Shown in pieces: positions 1 through 5,617 of a DNA stretch of 9,563 bases. A program made the translations under genes and the position numbers. Numbering within the stretch: position 1 is the stretch's first letter; each line of letters begins with the position of its first letter. The notes under the pieces are model-generated. The model had not been told where the DNA came from, made no database searches, and was given only the letters and a program-made list of their open reading frames with translations. The DNA is taken from assembly GCA_949127645.1 (NCBI GenBank), contig CASBQM010000784.1:1-9563 (forward strand). Reading direction: 5' to 3'. Origin of the DNA: Synechococcales cyanobacterium PMM_0036 (GTDB lineage Bacteria > Cyanobacteriota > Cyanobacteriia > Elainellales > Elainellaceae).

Positions 1-1
1 A

Positions 2-730
2 CATAGCAGCCCCAAATCCGTTGTCAATATTCACCACGCCTACACCTGCCGCGCAGGAATTGAGCATGGTTAGCAGCGGCGCAAGTCCATTAAAGCTGGC
101 TCCATAGCCGATGCTGGTGGGAACCGCGATCACCGGACAGTCCGCTAGACCGGCAACGACGCTAGGTAAAGCCCCCTCCATACCCGCCACCACAATCAGC
201 ACATCAGCATCATAAATCACCTGACGATTATCTAGCAGCCGATGGATACCCGCCACACCTACATCCCAGAGCCGCTTTACTTGGAATCCTGAAAGCTCTG
301 CCGTGACTGCTGCTTCTTCAGCCACCGCCAGATCCGCCGTTCCAGCCGATAGCAGCGTAATGGTGCCTAGATATTTTGGCTGTAGCTCAGACGGGTGCAG
401 AGCGCAGATTTTCGCCATTTTGTAATAGCGCAAATCCGGGATTTCTGCCTGAAGCTGGGCGTAGACTGCTGGCTCAATCCGGGTTGCCATCACCACCGGG
501 TTGCGTTGCCGCATGGTCAGGATGATTTGAATAATCTGCTCAGGCGTTTTGCCTAAGCCCCAAATTGCTTCTGGGAAACCTGTACGCAGCGATCGATGGT
601 GATCCACTTTGGCAAACTCGGCAACAGGCTCAAAGTCAAAGTGCTTGAGCTTATTAAGGGCAACTTCTGGGGTAACTTCTCCCAGAGCCACGGCATTCAG
701 CAGGTCTTGGAGGGCTTCAGGTTGAGTCAC
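2..730 (-). CDS. larB: LarB, nickel-pincer cofactor biosynthesis carboxylase/hydrolase (partial, C-terminus cut by window)
   Basis: The first 243 codons are readable; only a short C-terminal tail is missing, judging by the family's usual length of about 250 residues. LarB carboxylates the pyridinium ring of nicotinic acid adenine dinucleotide and cleaves off AMP, the first step towards the nickel-pincer nucleotide of lactate racemase and related enzymes; it acts in the cytoplasm. The C-terminal half (about residues 115-243) is a PurE-like domain: VVAGMEGALPSVVAGL at 180-195, PTSIGYG at 204-210, and LNSCAAG with Cys226, which I take as the nucleophile that adds to the pyridinium ring. The best start is GTG at 730 (MTQPEALQDLLNAV), because no in-frame ATG lies just upstream; no clear Shine-Dalgarno sequence is present. 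It follows the HAD gene by 84 nt. Neither larC nor larE is in the window. Older annotations call this family 'AIR carboxylase-like', but the N-terminal domain and the SCAAG motif favour LarB. Confidence 0.9.
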   Translation of the reverse strand, partial: MTQPEALQDLLNAVALGEVTPEVALNKLKHFDFEPVAEFAKVDHHRSLRTGFPEAIWGLGKTPEQIIQIILTMRQRNPVVMATRIEPAVYAQLQAEIPDLRYYKMAKICALHPSELQPKYLGTITLLSAGTADLAVAEEAAVTAELSGFQVKRLWDVGVAGIHRLLDNRQVIYDADVLIVVAGMEGALPSVVAGLADCPVIAVPTSIGYGASFNGLAPLLTMLNSCAAGVGVVNIDNGFGAAM

Positions 731-814
731 AGGGAGATGAAAGTGTGAGGTTGGTTCTTATTTTACCGAGTTCCCTTTTGATATGACTATTTCACGGCTC
801 GGTTAGAGACTCAG

Positions 815-1513
815 TTAACCCGCATCGGCAATTAAATCGGCAAGAACGCGAAGATTGGGAACTTCCAAATTGGGCTGAGCGATCGCCTCCTTCGCCGCCC
901 CCGATCCGGTCATGCCGACTCTGCGGTTAACCCACACATTAGCAAGCTCTAGAGCATTAGTGGGCACAATATCATGATATAAACTGGCGGCAACGTGAAG
1001 AATCTGCGCTTTAGGTACGCCAAGGCGATCGAAAGCCACCTCGAAGTTATTGAGAGAGGGCTTATAGCTTTTTACCTGCTGAGCCGTGATCACCTGATCA
1101 AACTCGACCTGCAAATGCTCAGCCGTACCCGCAAACAAATCGTCATCCACGTTGGAAATAATTACCAGCTTGAATCGCTGCTTGAGCTGCTTGAGCGCCT
1201 CAACTGTGTCTGGGAAAGGCTGCCAGTGCTGAATCGAGTTCGGTAAAGCCTCCTGCTGAGCGGCAGAAGGTTGGAAGTGAAGGCGATCGCCAAACCGTCT
1301 AACTACCCCCTTTAGCACCTCACGATAGCTCTTATACTCCTTTTCCTCAGTGGATTCAAATTCTGCAAATAGCTCCAGAATTTTCTCATCCTCTATTTGA
1401 ATATCATAGGAATCTAGAATTGCGTGTAGAGCAGTTAACACTCCGCTTTCCCAATCAATTAACGTTCCGTAACAATCAAACGTTAGAACCTGGTATTGCT
1501 CGAAGTTCAGCAT
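815..1513 (-). CDS. HAD-superfamily hydrolase, haloacid dehalogenase type II-like
   Basis: This 232-residue cytoplasmic hydrolase has the HAD motifs in order: motif I FDCYGTL with nucleophile Asp13, motif II Ser120-Asn121, motif III Lys151 in KSYKP, and motif IV around Asp181 in SLYHDIVPT. The residue two after the nucleophile is Tyr15. HAD phosphatases have an acid/base Asp there, whereas 2-haloacid dehalogenases have Tyr, so this belongs to the dehalogenase-like branch. Residues 20-95 form the usual helical cap. Compared from memory with L-2-haloacid dehalogenase, the halide-cradling Arg of the cap and the Ser/Asn before the motif IV Asp are not obvious (Ala176 and Leu178 lie there), so true dehalogenation is uncertain. 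The gene starts 29 nt after the VOC gene ends and is probably the last gene of the aldolase-regulator transcript. No strong ribosome binding site precedes the ATG. Confidence 0.85.
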   Translation of the reverse strand: MLNFEQYQVLTFDCYGTLIDWESGVLTALHAILDSYDIQIEDEKILELFAEFESTEEKEYKSYREVLKGVVRRFGDRLHFQPSAAQQEALPNSIQHWQPFPDTVEALKQLKQRFKLVIISNVDDDLFAGTAEHLQVEFDQVITAQQVKSYKPSLNNFEVAFDRLGVPKAQILHVAASLYHDIVPTNALELANVWVNRRVGMTGSGAAKEAIAQPNLEVPNLRVLADLIADAG

Positions 1514-1542
1514 AAATAAAAATTTAGGGCAAGAGAGTTAAT

Positions 1543-1962
1543 TTAGGCTGCAAAGATGCGGGACTGATCTCGAAAAGATTTAAATTCCAAAGCATTGCCG
1601 CTGGGATCTTGAATAAAGAGCGTCGCCTGTTCACCCACTTCGCCTGCAAACCGAATATGGGGCGGAATTATAAAAGCCTGGTCTTTGAGGCAATCGACTA
1701 ACTGATGCCAGGTTTCCCACTCTAAAATGATGCCGAAATGCCTTACAGGCACGGCATCACCGTCTACAAGATTCGTGTCAGTCATATCGCATAGTTCTGG
1801 TTTCAGATGCGCCGTGATTTGATGACCGTAGAAGTCAAAATCAATCCAGCGATCGCTTGTTCGCCCGACTGCACATCCTAATACGGTGCAATAAAACGAT
1901 CGCGTTTGCGCTAGATCGACCACGGGAAATGCCAGGTGAAAACGGGGAACAGAATGAGTCAT
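1543..1962 (-). CDS. VOC-family protein (glyoxalase/bleomycin-resistance/dioxygenase fold)
   Basis: A 139-residue protein with two beta-alpha-beta-beta-beta halves, typical of single-chain VOC proteins that act as dimers. The first half opens with FHLAFPVVDLAQTRSFY (8-24), the standard start of a VOC module, with His9 as a likely metal ligand. The second half has VRHFGIIL (73-80, His75) and ends in FIQDPSGNALEFKSF (116-130), where Glu126 is the usual last metal ligand. The set His9, His75 and Glu126 implies an active metal site. Substrate cannot be told from sequence: the superfamily covers glyoxalases, extradiol dioxygenases, epimerases and resistance proteins. The gene begins 17 nt after the FCD-GntR gene and ends 29 nt before the HAD gene, so co-transcription is likely. 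No signal peptide or membrane segment is seen. Confidence 0.85.
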   Translation of the reverse strand: MTHSVPRFHLAFPVVDLAQTRSFYCTVLGCAVGRTSDRWIDFDFYGHQITAHLKPELCDMTDTNLVDGDAVPVRHFGIILEWETWHQLVDCLKDQAFIIPPHIRFAGEVGEQATLFIQDPSGNALEFKSFRDQSRIFAA

Positions 1963-1979
1963 GGCTGTGGTTTTTGAGG

Positions 1980-2708
1980 CTAGATTCGTGGCGGGTCTTG
2001 GGCTGGATTATCTTCAACGGCTTGCAGTTGATCAATCAAAGCTTGACCTTCTGTGTTGTGTTCTCGCGCAATCTGTTCAGCAAGGTTGGCATCCCCAGAG
2101 CAGATCGCTTTAACCAGATCAATGTGCTGCGCCACAATTTCTGGTAAGTCGGCTTGCAGGGCATTACAGGAGGCAATGTAGAGCCGAATTTGGTGCCCGA
2201 CAATCTGGTATTGCTGCTGAAGACGACGATGCCCTGAAAGCTGAAAGATAGTGGTATGAAGGGCAAAATCAGCGTCAGCGATCGCCTGCCAATCTGCCGT
2301 TTTTGTGGTCTGAATGAGTTCTTGCAGCGCCGCCTCTAAAACTGCCGCTTTTTCAAGCGTCATGGTTTCTGCTGCCAGTCGAGCCGCCAAGCTTTCTAAG
2401 GCATTCCGCAGGGTATACAGCTCCCAAGCATCTTGTGCCGTCAGCCCTGCCACGATGCAGCCGCGATAGGGAAATTGCACTACCAGGCCCTCATAAGTCA
2501 ACTGTTGCAAAGCCGATCGAATGGTGCCACGACTGAGATTGAGCCGATCGGATAAGTCAACTTCCAACAGGCGCGAACCGGGAGATAGTGCGCCGCTGAG
2601 AATCTCATTTCGCAACAAATCTGCCACTTGCGCATCTAAGCTGCGGGGAATAATGGAGGGCTGTGCTTTAGCGTTCATTTTGACCTTCAGTCGAGTAGGT
2701 ATTCGCAT
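1980..2708 (-). CDS. GntR-family transcriptional regulator, FCD (FadR-type) effector domain
   Basis: A 242-residue DNA-binding regulator. The winged helix-turn-helix covers about residues 23-88: LDAQVADLLRNEILSGALSPG, then LSDRLNLSRGTIRSALQQL, and the wing VVQFPYRGCIV. Residues 92-225 are an all-helical FCD ligand domain with the metal/ligand residues Asp147, His151 (DADFALH), His195 and His217 all present, so it probably binds a metal-chelated carboxylate effector. The first ATG overlaps the aldolase stop in TAATG, indicating translational coupling. A second in-frame ATG (Met11, at 2678) is preceded by GAAGG at proper spacing and is a credible alternative start, giving 232 residues. It most likely represses its own operon through the inverted repeat at 3525..3552, inferred from position and the TTGT-NN-ACAA core typical of this subfamily. 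The ligand is unknown. Confidence 0.9.
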   Translation of the reverse strand: MRIPTRLKVKMNAKAQPSIIPRSLDAQVADLLRNEILSGALSPGSRLLEVDLSDRLNLSRGTIRSALQQLTYEGLVVQFPYRGCIVAGLTAQDAWELYTLRNALESLAARLAAETMTLEKAAVLEAALQELIQTTKTADWQAIADADFALHTTIFQLSGHRRLQQQYQIVGHQIRLYIASCNALQADLPEIVAQHIDLVKAICSGDANLAEQIAREHNTEGQALIDQLQAVEDNPAQDPPRI

Positions 2709-3478
2709 TAGTTCCGGTAAGAAGGATCATCGCGATCGAGCAGACGCATCAGCGCCCCCCACTGAAGCTGTCCCAGATTCTCCATGTCGATATCCTGCTG
2801 CTGAGCCGAGGTCTGACAGACTGCCTCTGATGGCATAACTAGCTTGCTGCCGCTAGATTGCGCCAAGATTTGAATCTCGCAAGATTTCTCTAGGTAATAC
2901 ATGAGAATGAAAGCTTCAGGAATGGTGCGTCCTGCGGTGAGTAACCCGTGATTGCGCATTATCATTGCCTTGTGCTTCCCTAAATCGTTCACTAGGCGTT
3001 GCCGCTCGACGAGATTGAGCGAAACTCCTTCGTAGTCGTGATAGGCAAGGCGATCGTAAAACTGAAGTGCAAATTGGGAAACGGGCAGCAAACCGCATTC
3101 CAATAGCGAAACGGCAGTGCCATAGCGTGAGTGGGTGTGCAGCACACAAGAAATGTCGGTGCGCGCCGCATGAATGGCGCTGTGAATGACAAACCCTGCG
3201 GGATTGACGATCTGGCTTCCGGGTTCAACAAGATTGCCTTCTAGATCCACTTTGAGCAGACTAGAAGCCATGATCTCGTGAAACATCATGCCGTAGAGGT
3301 TCAGCAAAAACTGATCGGGTCCGGGTAGCCGCACCGAAATGTGAGTCTCGACTAGATCGGACATACGAAATTTGTCAATCAGCCGATAGGTAGCAGCAAG
3401 CTGAATTCGCAAAGCCTTCTCGTCTAAGGTTTCTGCGGACGGCATACAGTTCTGAAGAGTCAGATCGATCGATTGCAT
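2708..3478 (-). CDS. class II aldolase/adducin-family protein
   Basis: A 256-residue cytoplasmic protein with the class II aldolase fold. The three zinc-ligand histidines are His114 and His116 in VLHTHSRYGTAVS and His177 in NHGLLTAG. Ungapped comparison with L-fuculose-1-phosphate aldolase from memory puts Gly95 (in NPAGFVIHSAIH) where that enzyme has catalytic Glu73. The protein thus belongs to the adducin-like branch, whose chemistry need not be retro-aldol cleavage of sugar phosphates; related members act on hydroxy acids or as decarboxylases. The gene is preceded by its own sigma70-type promoter with an operator over the -35 box, and overlaps the FCD-GntR gene by one base (TAATG). That pairing suggests its substrate or product is the regulator's ligand. 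It is the only gene of the accessory cluster without a HIP1 copy. Start at ATG 3478 gives a leader of roughly 25-30 nt. Confidence 0.87.
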   Translation of the reverse strand: MQSIDLTLQNCMPSAETLDEKALRIQLAATYRLIDKFRMSDLVETHISVRLPGPDQFLLNLYGMMFHEIMASSLLKVDLEGNLVEPGSQIVNPAGFVIHSAIHAARTDISCVLHTHSRYGTAVSLLECGLLPVSQFALQFYDRLAYHDYEGVSLNLVERQRLVNDLGKHKAMIMRNHGLLTAGRTIPEAFILMYYLEKSCEIQILAQSSGSKLVMPSEAVCQTSAQQQDIDMENLGQLQWGALMRLLDRDDPSYRN

Positions 3479-3511
3479 AGGTTATTTGCCCGGAGCAAAG
3501 CTATGAAAGCT

Positions 3512-3540
3512 AGTTTAGGTAAATAATTGTAGATTGTCAA
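3512..3540 (-). promoter_or_regulatory. sigma70-type promoter of the aldolase-regulator operon
   Basis: On the minus strand a perfect -35 box TTGACA (3540..3535) is followed by a 17-nt spacer and TAAACT (3517..3512), which matches four of six -10 positions. Transcription should begin near 3505, about 27 nt before the aldolase ATG. The -35 box sits in the middle of the inverted repeat at 3525..3552. Confidence 0.6.
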
Positions 3541-3552
3541 CAATCTACAATT
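3525..3552. promoter_or_regulatory. 28-bp perfect inverted repeat, candidate operator of the FCD-GntR regulator
   Basis: Two 13-bp arms, AATTGTAGATTGT (3525..3537) and ACAATCTACAATT (3540..3552), are separated by CA. The core ATTGT-CA-ACAAT has the GT-NN-AC centre typical of FadR/FCD-type GntR operators. It lies directly upstream of the operon that encodes such a regulator and covers the -35 box, so bound protein would block RNA polymerase. Its AT-rich arms, 2-nt centre and lack of a following T-run make a terminator unlikely. Confidence 0.65.
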
Positions 3553-3584
3553 CAAGTAATTTCGAGTCGTCAGGACACGTCTGC

Positions 3585-4322
3585 CTAAAGCTGGCTGAAC
3601 AGCGCTAGAACTTGTGTCCAGGCATCGGCGGCGGCGGCGGCGCTGTAAGCAGCACGGCGATCGCAGAAAAATCCATGCTCGGCTCCGGCATAGCGGAAGA
3701 TTTTGTGGGGAATCTGGTGCTGTTGCAGCGCCGCCTCAATTTGCTCAATGTGCGCCGGAGGAATACTGGCATCGTCCATGCCAAAGAAGGCGTACAGAGT
3801 GCCCTGAATATCCGGCGTATGGGCGATCGTCGGTTCGCCGCCCCCTGGAGTAAAGGTAGGAATGCCCGCACCGTAGAAAGAAGCTGTGGCTTTGATGTCT
3901 GGCAATGTCGCCGCCAGGTAGGCAATATGTCCGCCAAAGCAAAAGCCAATACAGCCGATCGCCCCTGGCTTCACAGAAGGCAGGGTGTGCAGATAATTCA
4001 CCGTACTTTGAATATCTGAAAGCAGCTCATTGGCACGAGTCTGGTCTTTATAAATCCGTCCTTGCTTAACTTCTTCAGAATCGTACCCACTTTCATATCC
4101 AGGGGCAAGGCGCTGATAAAGGGCAGGCGCGATCGCCACATATCCCGCTTTAGCAAAGCGCTCTACAATATCGCGGATGTGTGCGTTGATTCCAAAGATC
4201 TCCTGGAGGACGATAATGGCAGGAAAGTTTGAAGCGGCGATCGGTTCTGCCAAATAGGCTGCGATTTGCAAATCTCTGTTAGGCACTCGAACTTGGGTAG
4301 TGCGGATGGCGGTTTCGGTCAT
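3585..4322 (-). CDS. dienelactone hydrolase family protein
   Basis: A 245-residue alpha/beta hydrolase of the carboxymethylenebutenolidase (DLH) family, which cleaves dienelactones to maleylacetate and, in wider family members, other esters and lactones. The triad is complete: Cys128 in GFCFGG, Asp184 in GMDDASIP and His216 in EHGFF. Glu41 in LQEIFG, which in DLH pairs with the resting cysteine, is also present. Length is normal for the family; there is no signal peptide, so it is cytoplasmic. An alanine-rich stretch (225-233) lies near the C-terminus. It starts 13 nt after the ring-opening amidohydrolase, with AAAGG (4333..4329) six nt before the ATG, so the two are almost certainly co-transcribed. 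The pairing suggests it works on the ring-opened product or a related intermediate. DLH-like proteins are common and often of unknown substrate, so the pathway role is inference. Confidence 0.92.
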   Translation of the reverse strand: MTETAIRTTQVRVPNRDLQIAAYLAEPIAASNFPAIIVLQEIFGINAHIRDIVERFAKAGYVAIAPALYQRLAPGYESGYDSEEVKQGRIYKDQTRANELLSDIQSTVNYLHTLPSVKPGAIGCIGFCFGGHIAYLAATLPDIKATASFYGAGIPTFTPGGGEPTIAHTPDIQGTLYAFFGMDDASIPPAHIEQIEAALQQHQIPHKIFRYAGAEHGFFCDRRAAYSAAAAADAWTQVLALFSQL

Positions 4323-4335
4323 ATTTTGCCTTTAG

Positions 4336-5406
4336 CTACCTAATTTTGGCGATCGCGGCAACTGTACCGCCGCCTGGGGGACCCTGATGTTCGCTTCCTC
4401 CCGACACATACACCATTGGATCTTGCACCACGGAGGCAATGACCGCTCCCACAACAGCCCGTGCCATGCGGGTATGGTTGATATCTGAGTCATCCAGCAT
4501 CGTATGTCGTTTTCCTAAAATTAGCCCGGACGGATCGGCTTCTGCCTTGGCAAACACATTTACAATTTGCGCTCGCCCCAGTCCTGCTTGCCCTTGGGAT
4601 AATAGCGCGATCGCCTTTTGCACTGCTTCCACATCCAGAGCATGACCCATGGTGGCGTGTTGAATGACATAATCGCTGGCAGAATGCGCGGCATTCCCCA
4701 GGACGAGGATCTCGCAGTTTCGCAACTCTACACCTGCCGAAGTGGAAGCCACCGAGGAGTATAGATCGTAGTTGACGCAGATATCACTCTGGCGAAGTGT
4801 TTCTCGATCGATCTCCCCTAATGCGATCGCCACCCCTAGGGCAGAAGCCCCGCGCGAGTACGCCATAGACTGATAGCTGCTTTGCCCCATACTTCCTATC
4901 TGCGATGCTGTCACTAGCGGACACTTGATTTGCACAAAATGCACGTCTGGTTTTTCTAGACCCGCCTGGGCGATCGCCAGCTCTACAGCCTCCGCTACGC
5001 TATCTACCATTGCTAATGTGCCAATCTCTTGGGGCAAAAAGTTCCGGGTGTGGCTAACGCCCAGCACCAGACCCCAATGACGAGGCTCGTCTTCTAGCGA
5101 AAATTCGCGGGTGAATAGCGTCAGATGAGGACTCAAAACGCCCTCAGTGCCGCCCGACATGACATAGACGATCGAATCTGCGATCGCGGGGTCATGTCCT
5201 GCCTGTAAGCAAGTGGCTTTGAGGTATGCCTTGAGAGTCTGTACAGCAAATCCGCGAGTAAAATCGTTGACACAGCCATTCCCCTCAGTTTTGCCTAAGA
5301 TTGCCACAATTTTTGCCGGGTCTAAAGCCTGACTTTGGATCAGCAGATCCAGAGCAGTCATATCATCGGGACTGCTTTGCGGTACTTTGAATATCTTGAT
5401 TTTCAT
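4336..5406 (-). CDS. ring-opening amidohydrolase, cyanuric acid hydrolase/barbiturase family
   Basis: A 356-residue enzyme of the small AtzD/TrzD/barbiturase family, which hydrolyses a cyclic amide bond in cyanuric acid (to carboxybiuret, then biuret) or barbiturate (to ureidomalonate). Three similar repeats build the 'Toblerone' fold, each giving a Lys and a Ser to the centre. Here these are Lys39 (GKTEGNGCVND) with Ser84 (SGGTEGVLSPH), Lys161 (IKCPL) with a Ser of YSSVASTSAG (217-223), and Lys287 (FAKAEADPSG) with Ser335 (SGGSEHQGPPGGG). The last motif also resembles the metal-binding loop. All signature blocks are intact, so it should be active. The GNGCVND and SGGTEGVLSPH blocks look nearer to AtzD than to barbiturase as I recall them, but I cannot settle the substrate. 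It heads a likely two-gene unit with the DLH-family gene and is divergent from the GntR gene at 5618. Confidence 0.9.
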   Translation of the reverse strand: MKIKIFKVPQSSPDDMTALDLLIQSQALDPAKIVAILGKTEGNGCVNDFTRGFAVQTLKAYLKATCLQAGHDPAIADSIVYVMSGGTEGVLSPHLTLFTREFSLEDEPRHWGLVLGVSHTRNFLPQEIGTLAMVDSVAEAVELAIAQAGLEKPDVHFVQIKCPLVTASQIGSMGQSSYQSMAYSRGASALGVAIALGEIDRETLRQSDICVNYDLYSSVASTSAGVELRNCEILVLGNAAHSASDYVIQHATMGHALDVEAVQKAIALLSQGQAGLGRAQIVNVFAKAEADPSGLILGKRHTMLDDSDINHTRMARAVVGAVIASVVQDPMVYVSGGSEHQGPPGGGTVAAIAKIR

Positions 5407-5420
5407 AGCTTGATCTTCAT
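5403..5420 (-). other. 5-codon mini-ORF overlapping the amidohydrolase start
   Basis: On the minus strand, ATG AAG ATC AAG CTA TGA (5420..5403) encodes MKIKL. Its stop overlaps the start of the amidohydrolase as ATGA. The gene itself begins ATGAAAATCAAG, so the first 12 bases are nearly duplicated 14 nt apart. This could be a translational-coupling leader or simply an alternative initiation site; no comparative support is available. Confidence 0.3.
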
Positions 5421-5542
5421 GGAGAAAATTGGGTAGATTGGCGATCGCTATTCAGTTGGCATACAAACCGTGAAATAATCAATGGTTCGGTCATTCCTTT
5501 ATTAGAATTGCAGTAGCTTGATACAGATTAAGCCTTGCCCTA

Positions 5543-5568
5543 ATTACCGTTATCCTGATTACCGTTAT
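5543..5568. repeat. 11-bp direct repeat in the divergent intergenic region
   Basis: ATTACCGTTAT occurs at 5543..5553 and again at 5558..5568, a 15-bp period. It lies 50 bp before the ATG of the plus-strand GntR gene and about 140 bp before the amidohydrolase start, in the only divergent promoter region of the window. Tandem sites in such a place are candidate regulator-binding boxes. No convincing promoter boxes could be assigned on either strand between 5421 and 5600. Confidence 0.45.
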
Positions 5569-5607
5569 TTGTAAAAAACCTGGCTTAGCTAAACGCCAGA
5601 GCATCGT

Positions 5608-5612
5608 GGAGG
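5608..5612 (+). promoter_or_regulatory. Shine-Dalgarno sequence fixing the GntR start
   Basis: GGAGG lies five nt before the ATG at 5618. It decides for that start over the in-frame GTG at 5606, which overlaps the ribosome binding site and would add only four residues (MEAS). Confidence 0.8.
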
Positions 5613-5617
5613 CTTCG

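Noticed and set aside
760..789. Promoter for larB (TAAAAT with TAGTCA 18 nt upstream, minus strand)
   Set aside because: The -10 box is fair but the -35 box matches only four of six at a suboptimal spacing; too weak to list as a feature.
801..820. GGTTA...TAACC stem at the end of the HAD gene
   Set aside because: Five-bp stem with a ten-nt interior and no T-run; likely chance.
3525..3552. Inverted repeat as an intrinsic terminator for the dienelactone hydrolase gene
   Set aside because: The stem is AT-rich, the centre has only two unpaired bases and no T-run follows on the minus strand. The overlap with a perfect -35 box favours an operator.
3612..4019. Long plus-strand reading frame opposite the dienelactone hydrolase gene
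   Set aside because: It is antisense to a gene with a complete catalytic triad, has no recognisable domain, and its arginine/glycine-rich start mirrors the alanine-rich C-terminus of that gene.
5549..5562. NtcA-like site GTT-N8-TAC in the divergent region, attractive for a nitrogen-scavenging gene
   Set aside because: It departs from GTA-N8-TAC, and no TAN3T box lies at the usual 22-23 nt on either strand. The bases are also part of the direct repeat.
5580..5599. CTGGC...GCCAG hairpin in the leader of the plus-strand GntR gene
   Set aside because: Five-bp stem with a ten-nt loop; no riboswitch-like or attenuator-like structure around it.
5606..5617. GTG at 5606 as start of the plus-strand GntR gene
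   Set aside because: It overlaps the GGAGG ribosome binding site that is ideally placed for the ATG at 5618.
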